Below are positions 10,518-18,782 of a stretch of DNA of 64,000 bases, piece by piece. The notes below the pieces were generated by a model, which was not told where the DNA came from, made no database searches, and saw nothing but the letters and a program-made list of their open reading frames with translations. Position 1 is the stretch's first letter. Each line of letters opens with the position of its first letter. This DNA comes from Streptomyces sp. Q6. GTDB lineage: Bacteria > Actinomycetota > Actinomycetes > Streptomycetales > Streptomycetaceae. The stretch covers positions 5,580,001-5,644,000 of the forward strand of contig NZ_CP146022.1 of assembly GCF_036967205.1 (NCBI RefSeq), in the 5' to 3' direction. A program made the position numbers and the translations under genes.

Positions 10518-11930
10518 ATGAGCAAGCCCGTTGACAGCGCCGTCAGCACCGTCCGTGCGTACGTCGAGAACCACCGTGAAGCCTTCCTCGACGACCTCGC
10601 CGCGTGGCTGCGGATCCCCTCCGTGTCCGCCCAGCCCGCCCACGCACCGGACGTGCGGCGCAGCGCCGACTGGCTCGCCGAGAAGCTGGCCGCGACCGGC
10701 TTCCCGACCACCGAGGTCTGGGAGACACCCGGCGCCCCCGCCGTCTTCGCCGAGTGGCCCTCCGGCGACCCGCACGCCCCCACGATCCTCGTCTACGGAC
10801 ACCACGACGTGCAGCCCGCCGCCCGCGAGGACGGCTGGGACACCGACCCCTTCGAGCCCGTCGTCGTCGGCAACCGCCTCTACGCGCGCGGTGCGGCCGA
10901 CGACAAGGGACAGGTGTTCTTCCACACACTCGGCGTCCGAGCCCACCTCGCCGCCACCGGACGCACCGCCCCCGCGGTCAACCTCAAGCTGCTGATCGAG
11001 GGCGAGGAGGAGTCCGGCTCCCCGCACTTCCGCGACCTGGTGGAGGCCCGCAAGGAGCGGCTCACCGCCGACGCCGTGATCGTCTCCGACACCGGCATGT
11101 GGGCCGAGGACACCCCCACGGTGTGCACCGGCATGCGCGGCCTCGCCGACTGCGAGATCGAGCTGCGCGGACCCGACCAGGACATCCACTCCGGTTCGTT
11201 CGGCGGCGCCGTGCCGAACCCGGCGACCGCGGCCGCCCGGCTGGTCGCCGCCCTGCACGACGAGCACGCGCGCGTGGCCGTCCCCGGCTTCTACGACGGC
11301 ATCGTGGAACTCACCGACCGGGAGCGCGAGCTCTTCGCCGAGCTGCCCTTCGACGAGGCGCAGTGGCTGCGTACGGCCAAGTCCCACGCCACCCACGGAG
11401 AGGCCGGCCTGACCACTCTGGAGCGGATCTGGGCCCGCCCCACCGCCGAGGTCAACGGCATCGGAGGCGGCTACCAGGGCCCCGGCGGCAAGACGATCGT
11501 GCCGTCGTCCGCGATGCTGAAGCTCTCCTTCCGGCTGGTCGCGGGGCAGGACCCCGACCACGTGGAGAAGGCCGTCACCGCCTGGGTCGCCGAGCAGCTG
11601 CCCGCCGGGATCAGCCACACCATCACGTTCGGCGCCGCCACCCGCCCCTGCCTCACCCCGCTCGACCACCCCGCCCTCCAGTCCGTCGTACGCGCCATGG
11701 GGCAGGCCTTCGAGCAGAAGATCCGCTTCACGCGCGAGGGCGGCTCGGGACCCGCGGCCGACCTTCAGGACGTCCTCGAAGCCCCTGTCCTCTTCCTGGG
11801 CATCTCCGTCCCCTCGGACGGCTGGCACGCCCCGAACGAGAAGGTCGAACTCGACCTCCTCATGAAGGGCGTCGAAACCACCGCCTACTTGTGGGGCGAT
11901 CTCGCGGAGAGCTGGGCGGATGCACACTGA
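10518..11930 (+). CDS. M20-family metallopeptidase (dipeptidase)
   Basis: About 470 residues. Metal and catalytic motifs of the M20 family are clear: YGHHDVQP (zinc ligand His and catalytic Asp two residues on), ARGAADDKG (bridging Asp), LIEGEEESGS (catalytic Glu and ligand Glu), a bystander region SDTGMW, and the dimerization-domain signature around HSGSFGG. The closest known group is broad dipeptidases/carboxypeptidases of cytosolic peptide turnover; the exact substrate is not readable. I chose ATG 10518 because TAGGCT at 10505-10510, which includes the adnB stop codon TAG, sits seven bases before it, fitting a leaderless start. GTG 10512 is the alternative. Confidence 0.88.
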   Translation: MSKPVDSAVSTVRAYVENHREAFLDDLAAWLRIPSVSAQPAHAPDVRRSADWLAEKLAATGFPTTEVWETPGAPAVFAEWPSGDPHAPTILVYGHHDVQPAAREDGWDTDPFEPVVVGNRLYARGAADDKGQVFFHTLGVRAHLAATGRTAPAVNLKLLIEGEEESGSPHFRDLVEARKERLTADAVIVSDTGMWAEDTPTVCTGMRGLADCEIELRGPDQDIHSGSFGGAVPNPATAAARLVAALHDEHARVAVPGFYDGIVELTDRERELFAELPFDEAQWLRTAKSHATHGEAGLTTLERIWARPTAEVNGIGGGYQGPGGKTIVPSSAMLKLSFRLVAGQDPDHVEKAVTAWVAEQLPAGISHTITFGAATRPCLTPLDHPALQSVVRAMGQAFEQKIRFTREGGSGPAADLQDVLEAPVLFLGISVPSDGWHAPNEKVELDLLMKGVETTAYLWGDLAESWADAH

Positions 11931-12019
11931 ACGAGGCGCCCCGCAGCCGTCCCGCCGTACGTCCTGCTGAACCGCACGCCGAGCCACCCATTTTTTCACC
12001 GGGGGAGTTGGAAGTACCT

Positions 12020-12979
12020 GTGACCACCTGGACCGACCGCACCACGGACCTCGCCGGAGGTCGACCGCTCACGCTTGCCGCGCCGAGCGGCATCGACCGT
12101 GCCGCGCACCACCGCGTCGACGAGCCCTGGCTCGCCGCCGCGTGGAGCCACCCCACGACCCGGGTCTTCGTGGTCTCCGGCGGTCAGGTGCTCATCGACG
12201 AGACACCGGACGGCGCGACGGAACTGGTCATGACGCCGGCCTTCGAAGCGCCCCTCACCGAGGCCCACCGCTACTTCCTGGGCACCGACGAGGACGGCGT
12301 GAGCTACTTCGCCCTCCAGAAGGACACGCTGCCCGGGCGCATGGACCAGTCCGCGCGCCCGGCGGGCCTGCGCGAGGCGGGACTGCTTCTCTCGCCGCGG
12401 GACGCCGGCCTCATGGCACACGCCGTCGCGCTGGAGAACTGGCAGCGGCTGCATCGCTTCTGCTCCCGCTGCGGCGAGCGCACCGTCATCGCCGCCGCGG
12501 GCCACATCCGCCGCTGCCAGGCCTGCGGGGCCGAGCACTACCCGCGCACCGACCCGGCCGTGATCATGGCCGTCACGGACGAGCAGGACCGCATCCTGCT
12601 GGGCCGCCAGGTGCACTGGCCCGAGGGCCGCTTCTCGACGCTCGCGGGCTTCGTCGAGCCCGGCGAGTCCATCGAGCAGTCGGTGCGCCGCGAGGTCTTC
12701 GAGGAGGCGGGCGTCCACGTCGGAGACGTCGAGTACGTCGCCAGCCAGCCCTGGCCGTTCCCGTCCAGCCTGATGCTCGGCTTCATGGCGCACGCCACGT
12801 CCACGGAGATCAACGTGGACGGTGACGAGATTCACGAGGCGCGCTGGTTCTCCCGCGAAGACCTGCGGGCCGCCTTCGAGACCGGGGAGGTCATGCCTCC
12901 CTACGGAATCTCGATTGCGGCCCGCTTGATCGAGCTCTGGTACGGCAAGCCCCTGCCGAAGCCCAACGACGCCCTGTGA
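12020..12979 (+). CDS. nudC: NudC-type NAD(+)/NADH pyrophosphatase
   Basis: 319 residues from GTG 12020, preceded by a purine-rich GGGGGAGTTGGAAG. A zinc ribbon (CSRCGER then CQACGAEHYPRTDP) precedes the Nudix box GFVEPGESIEQSVRREVFEE, followed by the NudC signature SQPWPFPSSLM. Known NudC enzymes cut NAD(H) to NMN(H) and AMP, and decap NAD-capped RNA in Escherichia coli. The gene order nudC, mrx1, uvrD2 is the same as in mycobacteria as I recall it. It lies 89 bp after the M20 gene on the same strand and ends 19 bp before the convergent mrx1 stop. Confidence 0.93.
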   Translation: MTTWTDRTTDLAGGRPLTLAAPSGIDRAAHHRVDEPWLAAAWSHPTTRVFVVSGGQVLIDETPDGATELVMTPAFEAPLTEAHRYFLGTDEDGVSYFALQKDTLPGRMDQSARPAGLREAGLLLSPRDAGLMAHAVALENWQRLHRFCSRCGERTVIAAAGHIRRCQACGAEHYPRTDPAVIMAVTDEQDRILLGRQVHWPEGRFSTLAGFVEPGESIEQSVRREVFEEAGVHVGDVEYVASQPWPFPSSLMLGFMAHATSTEINVDGDEIHEARWFSREDLRAAFETGEVMPPYGISIAARLIELWYGKPLPKPNDAL

Positions 12980-12998
12980 GCGTCACCCCCTAGGCGTC

Positions 12999-13241
12999 TC
13001 AGACGCCGATCTTCTGCTTGACCTGGGCGAGCGACGGGTTCGTGAGCGTCGAGCCGTCGTCGAAGAGGACGGTGGGGACCGTCTGGTTCCCCCCGTTCGC
13101 CTTCTCGACGAACGCGGCGGACTCCGGGTCGTGCTCGATGTTGATCTCGGTGTACCCGATGCCCTCGCGGTCCATCTGCTTCTTGAGCCGCTGGCAGTAG
13201 CCGCACCACGTGGTGCTGTACATCGTCACAGTGCCCGCCAT
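12999..13241 (-). CDS. mrx1: Mycoredoxin-1, glutaredoxin-like mycothiol-dependent reductase
   Basis: 80 residues with the redox motif Cys13-Gly-Tyr-Cys16 near the N-terminus and the cis-proline region TVPTV. Mycoredoxins reduce mycothiolated proteins and take electrons from mycothiol. AGGAG lies about ten bases before ATG 13241. The upstream DNA carries a perfect SigR-type promoter (GGGAAT, 18 bases, GTT at 13315-13290), so induction by thiol-oxidative stress through the sigR product encoded at 49 kb is likely. Divergent from uvrD2. Confidence 0.93.
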   Translation of the reverse strand: MAGTVTMYSTTWCGYCQRLKKQMDREGIGYTEINIEHDPESAAFVEKANGGNQTVPTVLFDDGSTLTNPSLAQVKQKIGV

Positions 13242-13289
13242 GTTTCTCGCGCTCCTTTGTGGCTGGGGATGCGTGTTCGCAGTGAGTCG

Positions 13290-13315
13290 AACGTACGCGA
13301 CGCGCCGACCATTCC
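13290..13315 (-). promoter_or_regulatory. SigR-type promoter for mrx1
   Basis: On the minus strand GGAAT (13315-13311, preceded by G) is followed by exactly 18 bases and GTT (13292-13290). This equals the published SigR consensus GGAAT-N18-GTT and points at mrx1, whose start codon is about 50 bases downstream. Confidence 0.85.
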
Positions 13316-13403
13316 CGCACGTCGGGCGCATTAGTACGACGAACACCGGCCGCCTGTGGACAACGCGACGCACCCGCCCCCACAGACCTGGCAGCATGGC
13401 GGG

Positions 13404-15623
13404 GTGACAGCAGCAACGCACTCCACCCTGTTCCCGCAGGTCCCGGATTCGGCCGACGCGGTGCTCGACGGGCTCGACCCCGAGCAGCGCGCCGTGGCGA
13501 CGGCCCTGCACGGTCCGGTGTGCGTGCTCGCGGGCGCGGGCACCGGCAAGACGCGCGCGATCACCCACCGCATCGCGTTCGGCGTCCGGGCCGGGATCCT
13601 CCAGCCGGGCACCGTGCTCGCCGTCACGTTCACCAACCGCGCCGCGGGTGAGATGCGCGGCCGGCTGCGCCAGCTCGGCGCCGGGGGAGTGCAGGCCCGC
13701 ACCTTCCACTCGGCGGCGCTGCGCCAGCTCCAGTTCTTCTGGCCCAAGGCGGTCGGCGGCGAGCTGCCGCGACTCGTCGACCGCAAGATCCAGCTCGTCG
13801 CCGACGCCGCGGCGGCCTGCCGGCTCCGCCTCGACCGAGGTGAGCTGCGCGACGTGACCGCCGAGATCGAGTGGTCCAAGGTCACCCAGACCGTCCCTGC
13901 GGACTACGCGGCGGCGGCCCACAAGGCAGGCCGCGAATCGCCCCGCCACCCGGCCGAGATCGCTCAGATCTACGCCAACTACGAGTCGCTGAAGAGGGAC
14001 CGCACGGTCATCGACTTCGAGGACGTCCTGCTCCTGACGGTCGGCATCCTCCAGGACCGCCAGGACATCGCCGAGCAGATCCGCGCCCAGTACCAGCACT
14101 TCGTGGTCGACGAGTACCAGGACGTCAGCCCCCTCCAGCAGCGTCTGCTCGACCTGTGGCTCGGCGAGCGCGACAGCCTCTGCGTCGTCGGCGACGCCAG
14201 CCAGACGATCTACTCCTTCACCGGTGCCACCCCCGACCACCTGCTCAACTTCCGCACCCGCCACCCCGGCGCCACCGTCGTCAAACTCGTCCGTGACTAC
14301 CGCTCGTCGCCCCAGGTCGTGCGCCTGGCCAACGGAATCCTGTCCCGGGCGAGCGGCCGCGCGGCCGAGCACCGCCTGGAGCTGATCTCCCAGCGCGAGG
14401 CAGGCCCCGAGCCGGTCTACATCGAGTACGCCGACGAGCCCAGCGAGGCGGAGGGCGCGGCCCGCCGCATCCGCGAGCTGATCGCCGGCGGGGTCTCCGC
14501 CGGCGAGATCGCCGTCCTGTTCCGGACGAACGGCCAGTCGGAGATCTACGAGCAGGCCCTCGCCGACGCCGGTGTGCCCTACCAGCTGCGCGGCGCCGAG
14601 CGCTTCTTCGAGCGGGCCGAGGTCCGCAAGGCCGGCCACGCCCTGCGCGCGGCGGCCCGCTTCGGGGGCAACGACGCGGACCTCGACGAGGCCGTGGACC
14701 TGCCCTCCCAGGTGAGAGCCGTCCTCTCCGGCGAGGGCTGGACGAGCGAGCCGCCCGCGGGCTCCGGAGCGGTCCGTGAGCGCTGGGAGTCCCTCGCGGC
14801 CCTCGCCCGGCTCGCGGAGGACTTCGCCCGCGCCCACCCGGACGCTACCCTCGCCGACTTCGTGGCGGAGCTCGACGAGCGGGCCGCCGCGCAGCACGCC
14901 CCCACCGTGGAAGGCGTCACACTCGCGTCGCTGCACGCGGCCAAGGGCCTGGAGTGGGACGCCGTGTTCCTGGTCGGCCTCGCCGAGGGCATGATGCCGA
15001 TCACGTACGCCAAGACCGACGAGCAGATCGAGGAGGAGCGCCGTCTCCTCTACGTGGGCGTGACCCGGGCCAGACGCCACCTCGGCCTCTCGTGGGCCCT
15101 GTCCCGCTCGCCCGGTGGTCGGCCGAACCGGCGCCCCAGCCGCTTCCTGGACGGGCTGCGCCCCGGCTCCACCGGCGTGGCCGGGCGGAGCGCCGGTGTC
15201 GGGCAGGGCGGCGTCGAGCACGGGACCCGGCAGCAGGCGCGCGAGCCACTGGGCACCGCCGCACGCCGCCGCACCGACAGGAAGGTCGCGCGCTGCCGGG
15301 TGTGCGGGCGCACGCTGGAGGCGGCCGAGATGAAGCTGATGCGCTGCGAGGACTGTCCGTCGGACATGGACGAGGGCCTGTACGAGCGGCTGATCGAGTG
15401 GCGGGCCCGCACGGCGGTCGATCTCGGCCAACCGGCGTTCTGCGTCTTCACCGACAAGACCTTGATCGCCATCGCCGAGGCCGCGCCCGAGGACGAGCGG
15501 GAGCTGTCCCACATCCCGGGCGTCGGTCGACGGAAGTTTCGGACCTTCGGATCCGACGTGCTGGCCATCTGCGCAGGTCAAACGGTGGGCGATGAGCCCG
15601 CGGTGGAGGCGCACGACGACTGA
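13404..15623 (+). CDS. uvrD2: UvrD2: superfamily I DNA helicase with tetracysteine linker and HRDC domain
   Basis: About 739 residues from GTG 13404; CAGCAT ends six bases upstream, consistent with a leaderless start, and an upstream ATG at 13356 is less likely. Helicase motifs: Walker A GAGTGKT (about 45), TFHSAAL, DEYQD (about 236), DYRSS, HAAKGLEWD and VGVTRAR. A four-Cys module CRVCGR...MRCEDCP (about 631-651) links the motor to a C-terminal HRDC domain (about 655-722, with HIPGVGRRKF). This architecture defines mycobacterial UvrD2, an essential 3'-5' helicase there. It is directly upstream of the wblC leader, as in mycobacteria. Confidence 0.94.
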   Translation: MTAATHSTLFPQVPDSADAVLDGLDPEQRAVATALHGPVCVLAGAGTGKTRAITHRIAFGVRAGILQPGTVLAVTFTNRAAGEMRGRLRQLGAGGVQARTFHSAALRQLQFFWPKAVGGELPRLVDRKIQLVADAAAACRLRLDRGELRDVTAEIEWSKVTQTVPADYAAAAHKAGRESPRHPAEIAQIYANYESLKRDRTVIDFEDVLLLTVGILQDRQDIAEQIRAQYQHFVVDEYQDVSPLQQRLLDLWLGERDSLCVVGDASQTIYSFTGATPDHLLNFRTRHPGATVVKLVRDYRSSPQVVRLANGILSRASGRAAEHRLELISQREAGPEPVYIEYADEPSEAEGAARRIRELIAGGVSAGEIAVLFRTNGQSEIYEQALADAGVPYQLRGAERFFERAEVRKAGHALRAAARFGGNDADLDEAVDLPSQVRAVLSGEGWTSEPPAGSGAVRERWESLAALARLAEDFARAHPDATLADFVAELDERAAAQHAPTVEGVTLASLHAAKGLEWDAVFLVGLAEGMMPITYAKTDEQIEEERRLLYVGVTRARRHLGLSWALSRSPGGRPNRRPSRFLDGLRPGSTGVAGRSAGVGQGGVEHGTRQQAREPLGTAARRRTDRKVARCRVCGRTLEAAEMKLMRCEDCPSDMDEGLYERLIEWRARTAVDLGQPAFCVFTDKTLIAIAEAAPEDERELSHIPGVGRRKFRTFGSDVLAICAGQTVGDEPAVEAHDD

Positions 15624-15636
15624 TTCAAACTCGTCG

Positions 15637-15676
15637 AAAAAATAGTTTGCGCATGCCCCAGCAACCCCCATAGGTT
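15637..15676 (+). promoter_or_regulatory. wblC promoter with WhiB7-type AT-rich element
   Basis: AAAAAAT (15637-15643), three bases, TTGCGC (15647-15652), an 18-base spacer, and TAGGTT (15671-15676). WhiB7-activated promoters have a short A/T tract about three bases upstream of the -35. This copy suggests that WblC activates its own gene. No other A/T run like it is visible nearby. Confidence 0.7.
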
Positions 15677-15784
15677 CTTAAGCACGAAAGCAGCGGTCTT
15701 CTCGAAGGCCCTGGTTCCGTGATGTACTTGAAAGCCGTCGGACCGGTTCACCGGTCCCCTAGACGCCGAGAGGAGGCGAATCCA

Positions 15785-16111
15785 GTGATCAGCATCAAGG
15801 CCAGCTCCATCAGCACCGTCAAAATGACCGATCGCTCGGTCGTCGCTTCCTGCCTGCTCGGCTTCTCGAACCTGGGCACCGGTCTGTCTGGCGTCAGCGC
15901 CATGCGTCCGGAGTCCGGCCTGTCTCTCGCGGGTCTTCCCATTCGCGAGGGCAATGAGCGACCGACCAAGGCACCGGAAGCAGTAGCGACGGCACAGGCT
16001 CAGGCCTATGCCTTTGCCGCGGCCGGTGCCGGATTCCGGAAGCAGACGACGCAGCACCACCACACGATGTGGGCCTTCCGTGGGCCTGAACCCTGGAGTG
16101 ATCCAGCCTGA
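15785..16111 (+). CDS. wblC leader peptide (upstream ORF of an attenuator)
   Basis: Starts at GTG 15785, eight bases after a perfect AGGAGG at 15771-15776, the best ribosome site in this stretch. It encodes 108 residues that resemble no enzyme, ending HHHTMWAFRGPEPWSDPA. Its stop codon lies inside a small hairpin and 24 bases before an intrinsic terminator, and wblC begins 189 bases later. In mycobacteria and Streptomyces, whiB7/wblC is controlled by ribosome-dependent attenuation in a long leader, and this ORF is placed to sense ribosome stalling. The length is large for a leader peptide, so only the C-terminal part may matter. An in-frame ATG at 15719 has no ribosome site. Confidence 0.72.
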   Translation: MISIKASSISTVKMTDRSVVASCLLGFSNLGTGLSGVSAMRPESGLSLAGLPIREGNERPTKAPEAVATAQAQAYAFAAAGAGFRKQTTQHHHTMWAFRGPEPWSDPA

Positions 16112-16178
16112 TCGACGATCAGGCCGGCGCCTTCAGGGCCGCGGAACCCCACCCGGGATCCGCGGCCCTTCTGTTTTT
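16107..16178 (+). terminator. Attenuator: stop-codon hairpin plus intrinsic terminator upstream of wblC
   Basis: A 7-bp stem with a 3-base loop (CCTGATC/GATCAGG, 16107-16123) covers the leader ORF stop. A 15-position stem with one mismatch (16135-16149 with 16155-16169) follows and is trailed by CTGTTTTT, a rare true U-tract for this genome. Upstream GGGCCTGAA (about 16083-16091) can pair with TTCAGGGCC (16132-16140), which would block the 5' arm and act as antiterminator. Confidence 0.82.
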
Positions 16179-16299
16179 CCCGGAAGAGCCAGCGATCTTC
16201 CGAGGAGCCGGCACGAAGGGGCCTCGGGACAAGAAAAGAACCCGGTACCACCGCCACCCGGCCCACCGGCCGGAATGACCAGACGAGGAAGAAAACACC

Positions 16300-16668
16300 G
16301 TGCAACTCGAAGCGCACGCCCCGTCCGTACCGCCTTCAGACCCTCTGCCCCCGCCCGTGTCCACGGAGGACTCCACCTTGAACCCGCTGACTGCGCTCAC
16401 CGCGCTCGACGACGCCATCGAGAACCTCGGCGTGCCCGTCCCCTGCCGTGCCTACGACCCCGAGGTCTTCTTCGCGGAGTCGCCGGCGGATGTCGAGTAC
16501 GCCAAGTCCCTCTGCCGTACCTGTCCGCTGGTCGAGGCCTGCCTCGCCGGTGCCAAGGAGCGGCGTGAGCCGTGGGGCGTCTGGGGTGGCGAGCTGTTCG
16601 TCCAGGGAGTTGTCGTTGCCCGCAAGCGGCCGCGTGGTCGCCCGCGCAAGAACCCGGTTGCGGCATGA
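16300..16668 (+). CDS. wblC: WblC (WhiB7-type) iron-sulfur transcription factor
   Basis: 122 residues from GTG 16300 with GAGGAA upstream. Four cluster-binding Cys: C49, C72, C75 and C81. The WhiB turn motif GVWGG is at 93-97 and an AT-hook RGRPRK at 112-117, the combination that marks WhiB7/WblC rather than other Wbl proteins. With the principal sigma factor it activates intrinsic antibiotic-resistance genes after ribosome-targeting drugs. Context agrees: uvrD2 upstream, a 600-base leader with uORF and attenuator, and a promoter with the WhiB7-type A/T element. The start of the next small ORF overlaps its stop. Confidence 0.95.
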   Translation: MQLEAHAPSVPPSDPLPPPVSTEDSTLNPLTALTALDDAIENLGVPVPCRAYDPEVFFAESPADVEYAKSLCRTCPLVEACLAGAKERREPWGVWGGELFVQGVVVARKRPRGRPRKNPVAA

Positions 16669-16817
16669 ACACCCCAGGAACGATCGACCGCCCTCTGACG
16701 CACGACCCCAAGAAGCAGGCCCCGATGAAGCCGTCCACGAGCGAGCCCGCCGGCTCCGCGATCCCAGACTTCACCCCCACCGGCGCGAACGAATCGCGTC
16801 AGAACAGGACCCGTCAG

Positions 16818-16988
16818 ATGCAACTCATCCCAGAAGCGCTGGCTCGTGCGCATATGCACGAACAGCTGCGTGAGGCCGAGAGCGAACGCAGGGCCGTGCG
16901 CCTCGTCGTCGCTCGCCGGATGCAGCGGCGCGCCGAGCGCGCGTCCCTGCGCGCCCGACGCGCGCTGGCCATGGCCGTCATGCAGTAA
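16818..16988 (+). CDS. Small basic protein downstream of wblC, function unknown
   Basis: 56 residues from ATG 16818, which has AGGA eight bases upstream. It begins MQLIPEALARAHMHEQLREA and is a single Arg/Ala-rich helical segment with no membrane helix. A longer reading from ATG 16665 (107 residues) would overlap the wblC stop (ATGA type) and imply coupling; its extra N-terminal part is Pro/Thr-rich and looks disordered. I favour the short form but cannot decide. Likely co-transcribed with wblC, since no terminator intervenes. I do not recognise the family. Confidence 0.6.
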   Translation: MQLIPEALARAHMHEQLREAESERRAVRLVVARRMQRRAERASLRARRALAMAVMQ

Positions 16989-17063
16989 CAGAGCCACCGA
17001 GAACAGATTCACCGAACGACACAGCACAGCGTCGCTGCCGACCGCCGCAGTGAGCGGCTGTCC

Positions 17064-17100
17064 CCGCGGGGGCCGGTCCTTCCCGGACCGGCCCCCGCGG
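17064..17100 (+). terminator. Strong hairpin terminator after the wblC unit
   Basis: Perfect 16-bp stem (17064-17079 with 17085-17100) and a 5-base loop, no U-tract, which is common in Streptomyces. It separates the wblC transcript from the zinc-ribbon gene. Confidence 0.85.
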
Positions 17101-17146
17101 TGCGTGGTGAGCGGCGATCACCGGCACGCGGAGTTATCGTCGCCGG

Positions 17147-17350
17147 GTGACGTCTCTTCCTGGCGGGGACTGTGACCAGCAGCCCGAACCCTCGGCCATC
17201 GTCTGCGCCCGCTGCGGTGCGAGCGCCCCAGGACTGCCGCTGACCTGGACGTGCTCCAGAGAGGCTGGTGTCAGCCGCTACTTCTGCGACACCTGCGCCC
17301 GGGAGAACATCAGGGCCATCGAGGGACGGCTCGACTCCGACTGGTGGTGA
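17147..17350 (+). CDS. Small zinc-ribbon protein, function unknown
   Basis: 67 residues. Two CxxC knuckles, C20/C23 (CARCG) and C47/C50 (CDTC), frame a short strand region with a further Cys at 36, the layout of a rubredoxin-like zinc ribbon. The end is ENIRAIEGRLDSDWW. TTATCG lies seven bases before GTG 17147, fitting a leaderless mRNA. Convergent with the AarF-like gene, whose stop is the next base. Conserved Streptomyces hypothetical by my recollection; the partner is unknown. Confidence 0.72.
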   Translation: MTSLPGGDCDQQPEPSAIVCARCGASAPGLPLTWTCSREAGVSRYFCDTCARENIRAIEGRLDSDWW

Positions 17351-18715
17351 TCAGCCCTCGGCGGCCCGCTCGGCCTCCTCCTCCTCGTCGAACTCCGGCA
17401 CGAACCCCGGTACCCACGCCTCGAGTTCGTCCCTGAGCCTGACCGTGGCTCCGAGCTGGCAGAGCACCCCGATCGTGCTGAGCGTCACCCGGTGGATCAG
17501 CAGGTAGGCGGGCGGCAGGTTGAGCTGCTTCCCGAGCTGGTGCGCGGGCGAGCGGGGGTCGGCGATCCGTGCCGCCTGGTTGCGCATCCAGGAGCGGGTG
17601 AACGTGAAGGACTCGACCTCGGCCGGCTCGATGATCGGCAGCAGATAGTCGAGCACCGCGCCCGGTTCGAGCTCGATCGACTCCTTGACGAAGCCCTCCT
17701 CGCGCAGCAGCTCGTAGACGCCGACCGCGTCACCGGCAAGCGTCATGCGCAGCGAGGCGCCGATCGGTGTGGGCAGTCCGCCCGGGAGGCGGTCCACCGT
17801 CCCGAAGTCCAGGACGCCGAGCCGCCAGCCGCCCTCCTCGTCCGGCAGCAGCCGGAAGTTGCCCGGATGCGGATCGGCGTGCAGCAGGCCGGTGCGCGCC
17901 GGACCCGAGAACAGGAAGCGCGCCAGCAACTGGCCCGCGCGATCGCGCTGTTCCTCCGTGCCGTCGTTGATGATCTCCGCGAGGGGCGTCCCGTCGATCC
18001 ACTCGGTGACCAGGACCTGGTCGCACTGGTGCACCACCTGCGGCACCACGACGTCCGGATCGTCCGCGAACTCCTCGGCGTGGGCACGCTGGGCCTGGGC
18101 CTCCAGCGCGTAGTCCAACTCCTCCGACACCCGGTCGCGCAGCTCGGCGATGAGCGGCTTGATGTCCATCCCCGGAATGAGCGGGCCCAACAGGCGTGCG
18201 AAACGGCTCAGTTGAGTGAGGTCCGAGAGCAGGGCCTCGCCCGCGCCCGGGTATTGCACCTTCACCGCGACTTCGCGCCCGTCGTGCCACACGGCCCGGT
18301 GCACCTGCCCGATGGACGCGGCCGCCGACGGCTTGTCCTCGAACTCCTCGAACAGCTCCCGCCATTGCTCGCCGAGCCGCTCCGCCAGGACCGCGTGCAC
18401 GGTGCGGGTGGGCATCGGAGGCGCCGCCTCCTGAAGCTTGGTCAGAGCGGCCCGGTAGGGACCCGCGACCTCCTCCGGCAGCGCCGACTCGAAGACGGAC
18501 AGGGCCTGCCCGAACTTCATCGCTCCGCCCTTGAGTTCACCCAGGACCTTGAACAGCTGCTCCGCCGTGCGCTGCTGGAGCTCGCGGCCGACGATCTCGG
18601 CGGACTTGCCGCCGATGCGCTTGCCGATGCCCCAGGTGGCACGGCCGGCGAAGCCGATTGGCAGCGCGGCCAACTTGGCGGTCCGGGTAACCGCCTTCCG
18701 GGGAAGATCAGACAT
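17351..18715 (-). CDS. AarF/ABC1/UbiB-family atypical kinase
   Basis: 454 residues from ATG 18715 with GGAGGGG seven bases upstream. Family motifs are all present: KFGQALS (the KxGQ inhibitory motif, about 66), the Ala-rich nucleotide loop AAASIGQVH, VAVKVQYPG (about 150), HADPHPGNF (about 277) and VLDFGTV. UbiB/ADCK proteins are ATPases that support isoprenoid-quinone or lipid metabolism at membranes; this clade has no assigned substrate. It lies 67 bp after the ThiF-like gene on the same strand, so an operon is likely. The same family member sits next to whiB7 in mycobacteria as I recall. Confidence 0.88.
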   Translation of the reverse strand: MSDLPRKAVTRTAKLAALPIGFAGRATWGIGKRIGGKSAEIVGRELQQRTAEQLFKVLGELKGGAMKFGQALSVFESALPEEVAGPYRAALTKLQEAAPPMPTRTVHAVLAERLGEQWRELFEEFEDKPSAAASIGQVHRAVWHDGREVAVKVQYPGAGEALLSDLTQLSRFARLLGPLIPGMDIKPLIAELRDRVSEELDYALEAQAQRAHAEEFADDPDVVVPQVVHQCDQVLVTEWIDGTPLAEIINDGTEEQRDRAGQLLARFLFSGPARTGLLHADPHPGNFRLLPDEEGGWRLGVLDFGTVDRLPGGLPTPIGASLRMTLAGDAVGVYELLREEGFVKESIELEPGAVLDYLLPIIEPAEVESFTFTRSWMRNQAARIADPRSPAHQLGKQLNLPPAYLLIHRVTLSTIGVLCQLGATVRLRDELEAWVPGFVPEFDEEEEAERAAEG

Positions 18716-18782
18716 ACACCCCTCCAAGTGCCGGACAGCCGTGCTGCGCATGCCCAGGCGACGTGACACCGTCGGCCATTGC

